Positions 41,339-50,974 of a stretch of DNA of 52,110 nucleotides are shown in pieces; position 1 is the stretch's first letter, and each line of letters begins with the position of its first letter. The stretch comes from Novosphingobium chloroacetimidivorans (GTDB lineage: Bacteria > Pseudomonadota > Alphaproteobacteria > Sphingomonadales > Sphingomonadaceae), in assembly GCF_014204535.1 (NCBI RefSeq), contig NZ_JACHLR010000021.1, positions 1 through 52,110 of the forward strand, written 5' to 3'. The position numbers and the translations under genes are program-made. The notes below the pieces were generated by a model. It was not told the DNA's origin and made no database searches. It saw nothing but the letters and a program-made list of their open reading frames with translations.

Positions 41339-42828
41339 AGTTCGTACCCGTCGGCTGCGCGCTGTTCGCGCTCGTGGCCGCAACCCCCGCCCTCGCCCAA
41401 GCGCCCAGTGACGACGATCTTGCCGCGCTGGTTCGCGCACAGGCGGCCGAGATCGCGTCGCTCAAGGCGCGTCTGGACAAGCTGGAGGCGCGCGAGGCCC
41501 CTGCCGCCGCGCCGGTGCTTGCCGCCGCCGCGCCCAGCAGCCCTCCAGCGGCTCCTGCATCTCCGGGCGGACGCCTCCCGCGCGCGGTTGCCGTCACCAC
41601 GCCGTACGCACCCCAGATCGTCCCCCCTGGACCGGCCGAACGCGACATCGGCCGCGCGCAGGAGGCCAATACCGCCGGCGTCACCACCGAGTGGGGCGCG
41701 GGACTGCCGGTGTTCCACTCCGCCGACGGCAACTTCACCTTCAAGCCGCGCGGCCGCATCCTGGCCGATGTCAGCTCCACCTTCGGCTCGCGCTACGACG
41801 ATCGCAACCTGACGATCACCGGCATGCGCGCGCTGCGCATGGGCGTGGAGGGCGGCGTCGGCACGCACTTCTTCTACCAGTTCGAAACCGACTTTTCCGA
41901 GAACGAAGTGGACATCGTCACCGCCTTCATCGGCTGGCGCGACCGCATCGCGCCCGGCCTCGACTATGACGTGCGCGCCGGCCACTTGTTCAACGACCGC
42001 GCCTTCGAAGGCTCTACCGGCTCGGACTCGACGCCGTTCCTGGAGCGCGGCACCGTCTCCACCGCGATCATCCCGCAGCGCGGCTTCTACGGGATCGGCA
42101 TCATGCCGCGCCTGTTCTGGAAGACCGGCCACGCCTCGCTCACCGTCACCGGCGACCGGGTCGACGGCAACCAGACCACCAGCGACAGCCGCACCGTACT
42201 CGCCCGCGCACACTGGAACCCGGTCAAGACCGACCGCGGCGTGCTGCACCTGGGGCTCTGGGGCTTCGACGAGCACTTGTCCGACGCTGCCACCACGCTG
42301 ACGCGCAACACCGTGATCGGCGGCCGCTTCAACGGCGCGCTGCGCGTGTCGAGCGGCACCCTGACCGGCGGCACCGGCACCACCGGCTACGGCGCCGAGC
42401 TTGGCGGATATGTCGGCCCGCTCTGGATCATGGCCGAGGCCGGCCAGCGCCATGCCCGGCTCGACAACGACCGGCCCGACTTCGTCAGCAAGGCCTGGAG
42501 CGTGTCGGGCGGGTGGTTCGTCACCGGCGACCTGCCGCCTTACAACCCGCGTCTGGGCAGCTTCGGCCAGCCCACCGTGCTCTCGCCGATCTTCGACGGC
42601 GGCCCCGGCGCGATCGAGCTGACCGCGCGCTACGAAAGCCTGGACTACACCGACATTCTCACCGGAGGACAAGGCTGGGCGGCGACCATCGGCGCCAACT
42701 GGTACCTCAACAGCTTCACCCGCATCCAGCTGAACGCCATCCACTGGAACACCGACAATCGCGCCGGCGCCTTCGTGGGCTCCGACAACGGCCAGACCGT
42801 CAGCACGCGCATCGGCGTGACGTTCTGA
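41335..42828 (+). CDS. OprO/OprP-family porin
   Basis: The product is 497 residues. The signal peptide is MKFVPVGCALFALVAATPA. Residues 25-55 form a coiled coil (LVRAQAAEIASLKARLDKLE) as in trimeric phosphate-type porins. The barrel runs from FTFKPRGRILADVSSTFGSR to the last strand (TVSTRIGVTF, C-terminal Phe). It would form a trimeric anion-selective outer-membrane channel. The neighbours suggest organic acids rather than phosphate. It is coupled to the solute-binding gene by a 4-bp overlap. Confidence 0.88.
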   Translation: MKFVPVGCALFALVAATPALAQAPSDDDLAALVRAQAAEIASLKARLDKLEAREAPAAAPVLAAAAPSSPPAAPASPGGRLPRAVAVTTPYAPQIVPPGPAERDIGRAQEANTAGVTTEWGAGLPVFHSADGNFTFKPRGRILADVSSTFGSRYDDRNLTITGMRALRMGVEGGVGTHFFYQFETDFSENEVDIVTAFIGWRDRIAPGLDYDVRAGHLFNDRAFEGSTGSDSTPFLERGTVSTAIIPQRGFYGIGIMPRLFWKTGHASLTVTGDRVDGNQTTSDSRTVLARAHWNPVKTDRGVLHLGLWGFDEHLSDAATTLTRNTVIGGRFNGALRVSSGTLTGGTGTTGYGAELGGYVGPLWIMAEAGQRHARLDNDRPDFVSKAWSVSGGWFVTGDLPPYNPRLGSFGQPTVLSPIFDGGPGAIELTARYESLDYTDILTGGQGWAATIGANWYLNSFTRIQLNAIHWNTDNRAGAFVGSDNGQTVSTRIGVTF

Positions 42829-42865
42829 CCACTGCCACCTGACCACACACACCGGGATACTCGCG

Positions 42866-44167
42866 ATGAACCTCGCTCTCTACGGCTTCCTCATGGTGGC
42901 CACCTTCATGACCCTGATCATGACCAAGCGCATGACGCCGCTGGTCGCGCTGATCGTGGTGCCGACCGTCTTCGCACTGATCGCCGGCTTCTCCACGGGG
43001 CTTGGCGACATGATGATCGACGGCATCAAGAACCTGGCGCCGACTGGCGTCATGCTGCTGTTCGCGATCCTGTTCTTCTCGATCATGACCGACACCGGCC
43101 TGTTCGATCCGCTGGTCAATCGCCTGCTGCGCATCGTTCACGGCGATCCGATGAAGATCCTGATCGGCACCGTCGTGCTCTGCGCGCTGGTCAGCCTCGA
43201 CGGCGACGGCTCGACGACCTACATCATCACCATCGCCGCGCTGCTGCCGCTCTACAAGCGGTTCGACATGAACCGCCTTTACTTGTGCTGCCTGCTGATG
43301 GTCACCAGCGCGGTCATGAACCTGACGCCGTGGGGCGGCCCGACCGCGCGCGCCGCCAGTGCCCTCAAGCTCGATCCGGCGGAGGTGTTCCTGCCGCTGA
43401 TCCCGGGCATGATCGCCGGCATCGCCTTCCTGATCGGCCTCGCCGCCTGGTTCGGCCGCAAGGAGCGTCATCGCCTGGGCCACGTGCCCACCAACGAGCC
43501 CACCGCGTTCACCGGCATGGCGGTCTCGCAGTTTCCCGAGGCGCGCCGCCCCAAGCTGCGCTGGATCAATGCACTGCTGACGATCGCGCTGCTGTCGGGC
43601 CTGGTGCTGGGCGTGCTGCCCCTTTCCATCCTGATGATGCTTGCCTTCGCGATCGCCATGATCATCAACTACCCGCAAGTCGCCGAGCAGAAGGAGCGCA
43701 TCGCCGCGCACGCCGGCAACGTGCTGGCGGTCGTCTCGCTGATCTTCGCCGCCGGTATCTTCACCGGCATCCTCTCGGGCTCCGGCATGGTCGAGGCGAT
43801 GAGCCGCGAGGTCGTCGGCTTCATCCCTCCGGTCCTGGGGCCGTACATGGCGCCGATCACCGCCGCGCTCAGCCTGCCGTTCACGTTCTTCATCTCCAAC
43901 GACGCGTTCTACTTCGGCATGCTGCCGATCCTGGCGGAAGCCGGCGCGCACTACGGCATCGAGCCGATGGCGATCGCCCGCGCCTCGCTGATGGGCCAGC
44001 CGGTCCACATGATGAGCCCGCTGGTGCCCTCGACCTACCTGCTCGTCAGCCTGGCCGGCATCGACCTGGCCGACCACCAGCGCTTCACCCTGATCCCGGC
44101 GACGCTGGTCTGCGTGGTGATGACGATCGTGGGCATGCTCGTCCTCGCCTTCCCGCTGGTGGGATGA
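42866..44167 (+). CDS. CitMHS-family citrate/carboxylate transporter
   Basis: The product is 433 residues. It has about twelve hydrophobic spans. LDGDGSTTYIITIAALLPLY and VTSAVMNLTPWGGPTARAAS are the paired loop motifs of CitM, which imports metal-citrate complexes. SNDAFYFGMLPILAEAGAHY is in the second half. GGGATACTCGCG precedes the ATG. It lies 37 bp after the porin in the same operon, so the porin and the solute-binding protein probably serve the same substrate. The metal or acid cannot be told. Confidence 0.88.
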   Translation: MNLALYGFLMVATFMTLIMTKRMTPLVALIVVPTVFALIAGFSTGLGDMMIDGIKNLAPTGVMLLFAILFFSIMTDTGLFDPLVNRLLRIVHGDPMKILIGTVVLCALVSLDGDGSTTYIITIAALLPLYKRFDMNRLYLCCLLMVTSAVMNLTPWGGPTARAASALKLDPAEVFLPLIPGMIAGIAFLIGLAAWFGRKERHRLGHVPTNEPTAFTGMAVSQFPEARRPKLRWINALLTIALLSGLVLGVLPLSILMMLAFAIAMIINYPQVAEQKERIAAHAGNVLAVVSLIFAAGIFTGILSGSGMVEAMSREVVGFIPPVLGPYMAPITAALSLPFTFFISNDAFYFGMLPILAEAGAHYGIEPMAIARASLMGQPVHMMSPLVPSTYLLVSLAGIDLADHQRFTLIPATLVCVVMTIVGMLVLAFPLVG

Positions 44168-44171
44168 ACGG

Positions 44172-45245
44172 ATGAACGCAGCCCCGACCGAGAGACAAGA
44201 GGGCGACAGCGCCCGCATCGTCCTGCGCTTCGCCGCGGCAGTGGCGGTGGGCGCGACCGGCGGCGCGCTGTTCGCGGCCGTGCACGCGCCCCTGCCCTGG
44301 GTGCTCGGCTCGATGGCGGTTTGCGCGGTGGCGAGCATCGCCGGGCTTCCCATCGCCGCCGGACCCGCCACCCGTCGGCCGATGGCGGCGGTGATCGGTG
44401 TCGTGCTGGGCTGCGCGTTTCATCCGGGCCTTGCCGGACTGGTGCGCGACTGGTGGTTGCCACTCATCATGTTGCCCGTCTTCCTGGCGATCGCGGCGCT
44501 GCTGTGCGTCACCTGGTTCCGCCGCGTCGCCGGTTTCGACCCTGCGACCGCCTACTTCGCCGGCATGCCTGGCGGGATCGCCGAGATGGTGCTGATGGGC
44601 GGCGAACGCGGCGCCGACGAGCGCACTGTCGGCCTGATCCATGCCGCGCGCATCTTCCTGGTGGTGTTCGCCCTGCCCTTCGTCATCCGCCACTTGCACG
44701 CGCCCGCCAGGTCGGCACCCATCGCCGTCACCGCGCCCGAAGCCTGGCCCGATGCCTCGCTGCTGCTGTGGGGTGGCGGCAGCTGGATCCTCGGCCTGGC
44801 GCTCGGCCGCGCCTTGCGCCTGCCGGCGTGGCACCTCATGGGGCCGCTTGCGGTCAGCGCCGCGCTGCACTTGTCCGGCCTCACCGACTTTCGCGTGCCC
44901 GCCTGGCTGCTCTCGGCCGCGCAAGTGGGGCTTGGCGCCACGATCGGCTGCCGCTTCGCCGGGCTGACGCTCCCGGCCTTTGCCCGCATCCTGGCGCTCG
45001 CGGCCGGTTCGACCCTGATCCTCCTGGCGCTGACCTTCGCCTTTGCCGTGACGATCGGCCGGTTGATGGGGCTCGACTTCGCGCTGCTCGCGCTCGCCTA
45101 CTCGCCAGGCGGCTTGCCGGAGATGAGCATGGTGGCGCTCAGCCTCGCGCTCGAACCCGGCGTCGTTGTCGTTCACCACCTTGCGCGCGTGGTCTTCGTG
45201 CTCGTCGCCGCGCCGCTCGCCTTTCGCCCGGAGACCCGACAATGA
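44172..45245 (+). CDS. AbrB/ammonia-monooxygenase-like membrane protein
   Basis: The product is 357 residues with about ten hydrophobic spans. The two halves are similar: PLPWVLGSMAVCAVASIAGL with YFAGMPGGIAEMVLMGG, and LPAWHLMGPLAVSAALHLSG with AYSPGGLPEMSMVALSL. This twofold design is the AbrB duplication. The family is often called putative ammonia monooxygenase but is probably a transporter. It starts 4 bp after the CitMHS gene, so it is in the carboxylate operon. A role in efflux or uptake of the same acid is inferred only from position. Confidence 0.82.
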   Translation: MNAAPTERQEGDSARIVLRFAAAVAVGATGGALFAAVHAPLPWVLGSMAVCAVASIAGLPIAAGPATRRPMAAVIGVVLGCAFHPGLAGLVRDWWLPLIMLPVFLAIAALLCVTWFRRVAGFDPATAYFAGMPGGIAEMVLMGGERGADERTVGLIHAARIFLVVFALPFVIRHLHAPARSAPIAVTAPEAWPDASLLLWGGGSWILGLALGRALRLPAWHLMGPLAVSAALHLSGLTDFRVPAWLLSAAQVGLGATIGCRFAGLTLPAFARILALAAGSTLILLALTFAFAVTIGRLMGLDFALLALAYSPGGLPEMSMVALSLALEPGVVVVHHLARVVFVLVAAPLAFRPETRQ

Positions 45246-45949
45246 CCCGCAAGCCCGTTCCCCTCGTCCTGCTTCCCGCGATGGGGTGCGACGGCCAGCT
45301 CTGGGCGCGCCAGGTGGTCGACCTTGCCGACATCGCTCATCCCGAGCTGGGCGATCTCACCGTCGACGACACGCTCGCCGCCATGGCCGCGCGGGTGCTC
45401 GCCCATGCGCCCCCGCGCATCGCGGTGGCAGGAGTGAGCCTGGGCGGCTACGTCGCCCTCGAGATGATCCGCCAGGCGCCAGATCGGATCGAGCGCATCG
45501 CCCTGTTCGCCACTCGCGCTTCGATGCAGACCCGGCCGCGGACAGTTGCCGAGCAGGGCACGCTGGCAACCGCTCCGGCATCCGACCCGATGCTCTCGGC
45601 CAACATCAGCGGACCGGTGCAGGCCATGGCCGAGCGCGTCGGCGCCGCAGTGTTCGCCCGACAGCAGCGCGCTCTGCTGGCTCGTCCGGACATCGGACCC
45701 GCCATCCAGGCTGTCGCCGTGCCCACGGTCGTCGCGGTAGGAGACCGCGATCGCGTGTGCCTGCCCGACGATGCCCGCGCCCTTGCCGATCAGATCCCGC
45801 GAGCACGCTTTCAAGTCCTGTCAGGTTGCGGCCACCTTGCGCCGATGGAGCGCCCCGGCGAGGTGACGGCGCTGTTGCGGGCATGGCTCCTCGACAGTCC
45901 CTCCCGCCCGGCGAAGCCTTCCTTTCCCCTCCGCAGAGCCCGCAACTGA
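45242..45949 (+). CDS. Alpha/beta-fold hydrolase
   Basis: The product is 235 residues, with an ATG overlapping the AbrB stop. LVLLPAMGCDGQLWARQVVD is the strand with the oxyanion hole. GVSLGGYVALEMIRQAP holds the nucleophile Ser. VAVGDRDRVCLPDDA holds the Asp and GCGHLAPMERP the His. The triad is complete. As the last gene of the transport operon, it may hydrolyse an ester or lactone form of the imported acid. That link is inference from coupling alone. Confidence 0.85.
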   Translation: MTRKPVPLVLLPAMGCDGQLWARQVVDLADIAHPELGDLTVDDTLAAMAARVLAHAPPRIAVAGVSLGGYVALEMIRQAPDRIERIALFATRASMQTRPRTVAEQGTLATAPASDPMLSANISGPVQAMAERVGAAVFARQQRALLARPDIGPAIQAVAVPTVVAVGDRDRVCLPDDARALADQIPRARFQVLSGCGHLAPMERPGEVTALLRAWLLDSPSRPAKPSFPLRRARN

Positions 45950-46051
45950 GCGCACGCGCAGCTGTGACCTGCAGTCGCGTCATCTGGCGAGCGTGCCACC
46001 GCCATCGAACCGTCACCAGAACGCGCGAACGATCGGTCTGGCGACCCGACC

Positions 46052-48325
46052 TCATCCGACCCAGCCGGGCGACACGGAAACGGCGACATTGCTCATCCGC
46101 GGTATGCCGGTGATCGGATCGTACTCGTGGTCTGCGGCGATCAGGCGGCCGACGTTGCTGCCGTGGAGCGCGTAGGCGTCATCCTCTTCGACGAGGCCTC
46201 CGAAGCAATGATACATGGCCACCACGTGACGCCTCAAGGTTTCGTCCGGTTCGACGATGCCGGGGATGCGGTCGTGGCGCGAGGCGATGGTTATGGCGTC
46301 GCCTGATCGCAGGCCGAGATGCGCCATGTCCTCGGGATGCATGAAGAGCGGGTTATACGGTTTTCCCCGCGTGAGCCTGACCCCCGGCAGGGTACGGCCG
46401 GCAGAGTTGAGGAACTGGTTGGACCTTCGCGAGATCAGCCGCATGGGATAGTCTTCGCCCGATTGCTCGGAATTGAAATCGAAGCTCCGCACCTCAGCCA
46501 GTTCCGCCATCATGGGCACATTGCCGACGTCCAGCCGCTCGGTGCAGCCCGGCTCCTTGCCTGCGACCACCTCGTCCACGTCGAAGACGCGCCCGTGCGG
46601 GAAGCCACGCACCTCGTCGAGCGTGAGGCGGCCGCCCGCGCAGATCTTCTCGTAGAGGCCCTCGGTGGTCAGGTCGTCGCTTTGCGCCATGTCGATCACC
46701 GTGGGCGGCGCCTCATCATAGCGGCCGAAGCCGTACTTGACGCCCATCGTCAGGTTCAGCCCCAAACGCCTGGCGATGCCATGGTAGAATTGCCACTCCT
46801 CGATTAGGTCCGATCCTGCGGGCGGGTCGACCACTCGCGGGCTATATTGCGCATACGGAACCGGGTAGCCGATGCCGATGGTATAGTACTTTAAAGCCTC
46901 CACTCGTTGGGTCATGCCGGGCGTCTCGAGCGTCATCTTCGTTGCGATCACGTAATCCGCCAGTCTGGCGGTCAGAGCCATCTCGACATCGACACAGACG
47001 AGCAGATCCAGCTTTTCCATCGCCTGCTGCGTGCGGCGCTGGTCGGGCCAGGCGGCCATAGGGTTGGAGCCGTTGCAGATGAGGGCGCGGACCTGCCCTT
47101 CCCCCTCCAGCAGGATCTCGTCGGCCAGCGCTGCCGTCGGCAGCCCGCAAGCGGCATCGCCCAGATCGCGCACGCGCAGCCTGGTGCCGTAGCCCCAGCC
47201 TTGGAACGGCCCGCTGGCCTGCGCCCGCGCGGTGTAGGCAGGCAGCAGGACATTGGGCCGGTGTACCTTGTCGCCGGCGCGCGGCCAGCGCCCGCAGATG
47301 GTGGCGAGGCAAAGCGCCAGGTACTCGGTCAGATTGCCATGCTGCGAGAAGTTGGGACCGGTTCCACAATTCGCCATGCCACCGCGCCGCGTCGCGAACA
47401 GGCGCGCGGCAGCGACGATCTGCTCGGGCGGCACCTGCGCGCGGGCTCCCACGTATTCGGGCGTGAACTGCGCGACCTGCCTCGCCAGCGCGTCGAAGCC
47501 ATCGACATCGCTGGCGATGAACGCGTGATCGACCAGTCCTTCGGCCACGATGACGTGGATCAGGCCGGCCAGGATCGTCGGATCCTCGCCCGGCCGGGGT
47601 TGGATGTGGATGGTGGCTCGCTTCGCCGTCTCAGTGCGGCGCGGATCGACGACGATCAGTTTCATGCCGCGCGCCACTTCGTCCTTCAATCTTTGCGCGG
47701 GGTTGTTGAAGGGCACGCCGTTGGCTTTTGAGAGGACAGGGTTCAGACCCACCAGCAGCCAGGTATCCGCGCCGCTGAACGGCAGATCGCCAGCGAGCCA
47801 GTTGCCGTGCGCGGAGGCGGCGATCTGCTTTCCGGGCGAATCGATCGGGTTCGGGGTGAAGAACATGGGCGATCCGATCGCCTGGAGCAGCGCCGCCGCC
47901 ATGTTCGCGCCGCCGGGATAGGCCTGGCCGCTCGTCCCCGTGTAGACAGCGATGCTGCGCCCGCCGTGTTCGGCGACGATCCCCCGCAGCCTGTCTGCGA
48001 TCTCGTCCATCGCCTGCTCGATCGGGATGGGGGCGAACGATCCGTCCAGCTGCCGCTTCTGGCTGTGCAGCAAGCGCGATGGACTGTTGTGCAGTTCAGG
48101 CAGCGCACGGCCCTTGGGACACGTATAGCCCTTGAACAAGGGGTTCTCGGGATCGCCTTTGACTTCCACCAACACGCCGCTCTGGACGGTGGCCAGGACA
48201 CCGCAATGCGCCGGACAGAGCCGGCAGATCGTCGGCACCGTAACGCCGGCCTGCTCGGGCACGACCTGAAGCGCGGGGGCATTCTGCGCTTCCGCGTCTA
48301 CCGGCCGATCCACATGCCGCGTCAC
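46052..48325 (-). CDS. Molybdopterin-dependent oxidoreductase (second of a tandem pair)
   Basis: The product is 757 residues from the GTG at 48325, which overlaps the previous gene's TGA. Residues about 28-75 are the 4Fe-4S domain: TICRLCPAHCGVL and GYTCPKGRALPEL (C-x2-C-x3-C plus a distal C). The bis-MGD domains follow with ICNGSNPMAAWPDQ. The C-terminal dinucleotide-binding domain begins near RLISRRSNQFLNSAGRTL. At the place of the Mo ligand it reads PNPIDSPGKQ, so the ligand would be Ser or Asp, not Cys as in its neighbour. No electron-transfer subunit is adjacent. The substrate is unknown. Confidence 0.88.
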   Translation of the reverse strand: MTRHVDRPVDAEAQNAPALQVVPEQAGVTVPTICRLCPAHCGVLATVQSGVLVEVKGDPENPLFKGYTCPKGRALPELHNSPSRLLHSQKRQLDGSFAPIPIEQAMDEIADRLRGIVAEHGGRSIAVYTGTSGQAYPGGANMAAALLQAIGSPMFFTPNPIDSPGKQIAASAHGNWLAGDLPFSGADTWLLVGLNPVLSKANGVPFNNPAQRLKDEVARGMKLIVVDPRRTETAKRATIHIQPRPGEDPTILAGLIHVIVAEGLVDHAFIASDVDGFDALARQVAQFTPEYVGARAQVPPEQIVAAARLFATRRGGMANCGTGPNFSQHGNLTEYLALCLATICGRWPRAGDKVHRPNVLLPAYTARAQASGPFQGWGYGTRLRVRDLGDAACGLPTAALADEILLEGEGQVRALICNGSNPMAAWPDQRRTQQAMEKLDLLVCVDVEMALTARLADYVIATKMTLETPGMTQRVEALKYYTIGIGYPVPYAQYSPRVVDPPAGSDLIEEWQFYHGIARRLGLNLTMGVKYGFGRYDEAPPTVIDMAQSDDLTTEGLYEKICAGGRLTLDEVRGFPHGRVFDVDEVVAGKEPGCTERLDVGNVPMMAELAEVRSFDFNSEQSGEDYPMRLISRRSNQFLNSAGRTLPGVRLTRGKPYNPLFMHPEDMAHLGLRSGDAITIASRHDRIPGIVEPDETLRRHVVAMYHCFGGLVEEDDAYALHGSNVGRLIAADHEYDPITGIPRMSNVAVSVSPGWVG

Positions 48326-50358
48326 GATGCGAGTGCGATCTCGACGGGAATGGCCGACATCATGACCGGCTGCCCGGTCGCCGGATCGATTTCGCTGCTG
48401 ACCAGTTCGCACGCGTTCCGGCCAAGCGCGCCATGAGTGAGGTGCAGCGTGCCGCGCAGGAGGCTGTGGTCGATCCGTACGGTGCCGGACAGACTGCCGC
48501 GATCGCCCTTCACGGTCACCGCGTCGCCCTGGCTCACGCCTTGGCGAGCGGCATCCTCGGGATGTATTCCGATCGTCGGCAGATCGTTGGCATCGAACCG
48601 CTTGTGGCCGTACCTGCCGTAAGCCATGCGATTGTGGTTGTGCAACTCGCGCCCGCTGACAAGACGCAAGCTGTCGGGTCGCTCGACCGGCTTCAGCAAG
48701 TCCGGAAGCCGATCGATCAGCGCGTCAGGCGCGATCTGCCACTTGCCACCGGGGAGCACACGGTCGTGGACCCAGCCGTATATCCGGGGCAGGATGATGC
48801 CGCGGGGACCGGCGGCGAACAGGTCCTCCGCCGGCTGGCGCCCATTCGCGGCAATGGCCATCAGGACGTCGTCGTCCGTCGATGTATCGGGATCGATACC
48901 ATCCATCACGCCAAAGCCGAGCCGGCGACCGAGTTCCGCGAACATCCACCAGGTCTTGCGCCGATCTGCGCCAATCGGCACGACTTGCGCGGTGTAGGCC
49001 ATGTGTTGGGACCACCCGCCGGGCAAGTCGCTGCGCTCCAGCATCGCCGCCGCCGGAAGCACATGCGTCGCGATCTCGGTCAGCTCGTTCGCCATGACGT
49101 CGATTACCACGAGCAGTTCGAGCGAGCGCAGCGCCTTGCGGAGCCGCTCGGGTTCCGGAAACGCGGTCAAGGGGCTGCCACCGTTGATGAAGAGCGCCTT
49201 GAGGTGCCCGTTCTCGATCTGGTCGACCATCGCGCCGCAGGGCACCTCGCCCAGCCACATGGGCAGGTCCGGCCTGCTGCGTGGCGTCTTGGGCTCCGGA
49301 GCGGCTTGCGACACCGAGCGCCGCTCGCGCTTCTCGAGCTGGTCGTACCATCCGACGTTGACCCACATGCCGCCTTCGCGATCCACCGAGCCGGTGATCA
49401 CCAGGATCACCCAACGCAGCAACTGCGTCAGCAACGCATCGGGCGTGAAGTTCAGGCCGGTTCCCAGAGTGATCACAAGCTTGCCGGCGCGCCGGATCGC
49501 GGCGAGAAGGTCGTCGATCTGCGATCCCTCCAGGCCGGTCCGGGTCGCCGCGAGTTCCAGGTCGAACGGTCCCAGGGCGTGGCGCAGAGTGGCGAGATCG
49601 GCGGCGGCGACATGATGGTCCAGCTCGCTCTGGTTCGCACCGTCCTTCAACAGTTCACGGCACAGGTAGGCAAGCAGGTGCGCGTCGCTGCCAGGTCGGA
49701 TGGCCATGTGGTGATCGGCGAAGCGAGCGGTTTCGGTGCGTCGCGGGTCGACCACCCACAATTCGCCGCCGAGCGCCTGATAGTCGCGGATCCAGCGCAC
49801 CGGATCCGACAGCATCATACCCAGCTGCGCATGCGACACCACCGGGTTGCTGCCGATGGTCACGGCAAGCTTGGGCGCCTGATCGTCGGGGAACCATTCA
49901 GGCGTGATCTCGGCGCTTCCGCCGGTGACGATCTGCTGGGCACGCATGCCGGGCGCACAGTCCACCGTCACCGCCGAATAGCGCTGACTGGATCCGAGCT
50001 TGCGAAAGAACGTCCCGATGGAGGCGCGACCGGCGGTGTCGTATGCGCCGCCGCTGGCGGTGTAGTATCCGATCGCCTCCGCCCCATCGCGCGCGACGAT
50101 GGCTTTCATCCGCGAAGCGAGATCGTCCAAGGTCACATCCCAGGCCGAGCGGACGCCATCGACCATCGCGTGGTCGAGCCGCTGCGGATGGTGGTGGAAG
50201 GCGCCGACGTTGCGGCCCTTGGGACAGAGGTAGCCGCGCGAGATCGGATGAAGCGGGTCCCCCTTGGCGGCGACGACGGTATCTCCGTCCAGCTCCACTT
50301 TCATGCCGCAGAACGCGGGGCAGAGCCGGCATGTCGTCAGGTGTTCCGAAATCATCAC
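48322..50358 (-). CDS. Molybdopterin-dependent oxidoreductase (first of a tandem pair)
   Basis: The product is 678 residues with a GTG start followed by ATG. GGGAGA stands upstream. The 4Fe-4S domain has TTCRLCPAFCGMKV and GYLCPKGRNVGAF. The MGD-binding part has TIGSNPVVSHAQLG, VVDPRRTETARFAD and FINGGSPLTAFPEPE. The C-terminal domain begins RLVSGRELHNHNRMAYGRYG. The candidate Mo ligand is Cys in TVDCAPGMRA. It belongs to the DMSO-reductase superfamily, close in layout to formate-dehydrogenase-like enzymes. It is coupled to its paralogue by a GTGA overlap. No maturation or subunit genes are visible. Confidence 0.88.
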   Translation of the reverse strand: MMISEHLTTCRLCPAFCGMKVELDGDTVVAAKGDPLHPISRGYLCPKGRNVGAFHHHPQRLDHAMVDGVRSAWDVTLDDLASRMKAIVARDGAEAIGYYTASGGAYDTAGRASIGTFFRKLGSSQRYSAVTVDCAPGMRAQQIVTGGSAEITPEWFPDDQAPKLAVTIGSNPVVSHAQLGMMLSDPVRWIRDYQALGGELWVVDPRRTETARFADHHMAIRPGSDAHLLAYLCRELLKDGANQSELDHHVAAADLATLRHALGPFDLELAATRTGLEGSQIDDLLAAIRRAGKLVITLGTGLNFTPDALLTQLLRWVILVITGSVDREGGMWVNVGWYDQLEKRERRSVSQAAPEPKTPRSRPDLPMWLGEVPCGAMVDQIENGHLKALFINGGSPLTAFPEPERLRKALRSLELLVVIDVMANELTEIATHVLPAAAMLERSDLPGGWSQHMAYTAQVVPIGADRRKTWWMFAELGRRLGFGVMDGIDPDTSTDDDVLMAIAANGRQPAEDLFAAGPRGIILPRIYGWVHDRVLPGGKWQIAPDALIDRLPDLLKPVERPDSLRLVSGRELHNHNRMAYGRYGHKRFDANDLPTIGIHPEDAARQGVSQGDAVTVKGDRGSLSGTVRIDHSLLRGTLHLTHGALGRNACELVSSEIDPATGQPVMMSAIPVEIALAS

Positions 50359-50974
50359 GCACTCTCCCGCGTCACCGATTTCCTCGGCCTATCGCTGCAC
50401 CATCCGCAATTTCGCAACGATGCGAATGGATTGGCGCACTGGAGCATGGAAGCCTGCGCCAGGTCAACGCGCTTCGCCGTAGCCGCGCCGCTCGACCCAT
50501 CCCCGGCCGCGCATCCCGTGCAGCGCGTTGATGCAAGCAGGGTCATCACGTTCATGCCGAACCGCGGCAGGTCGCAAGTCGCGAAAAGCAGGCACTGGAT
50601 CATGCACGGCCGGTAGCCTGGCTTGCGGGTCGACGCTCGAAGCGAACCTTCTCAGGCCTCGCAGGTCTCAGCGTCCGGCTTAGTGCCGGCAGGAAATGTC
50701 CTGCCACGTGCTTCTCGCTCGCCGCTTGCAGTCGCGGGGGTGGCTGAGGCTTTGGGCTGACAGGCCCTACCCTCATTCCCAGTGCCGACTGGCCTTGCGG
50801 ACCCGGCAACGCCGTACGGGTACCAGCCAGACGGCGGAGCGCCTCCCGCGTCAAGCGAAATGCCGGGGCGGTCCGACCGCCCGCCGCGCACGTGACGGCT
50901 TGCCGCTGCCACTGACGCGGCGTACGAGGCTGGTGTCCGCGTCGGCTTTGGTCGAGGTGGACACAGATCGCGCC
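50359..50974. other. 616-bp divergent region upstream of the B12 riboswitch
   Basis: It separates the leftward molybdoenzyme pair from the rightward riboswitch/cobO. The frames are short, Arg/Pro/Ala-rich and overlap on both strands. An 82-codon leftward frame ends in a TGA overlapping the molybdoenzyme start but looks like a shadow. GTGTCC (about 50934-50939) and GGACAC (about 50958-50963) form a small stem just before the riboswitch. Promoters for both directions must be here but cannot be pinned. Confidence 0.4.

Noticed and set aside
42800..44371. A 523-codon open frame antisense to the CitMHS gene, and similar long antisense frames at 23851-25362, 34206-35720 and 14034-15140
   Set aside because: They mirror real genes in GC-rich DNA, are Arg/His/Gln-rich, and lack family motifs and ribosome sites.
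50355..50603. A Cys-rich 82-codon frame ending on the molybdoenzyme start
   Set aside because: The overlap looks like coupling, but codon use is poor, no upstream ribosome site is seen and the sequence resembles no known maturation protein.
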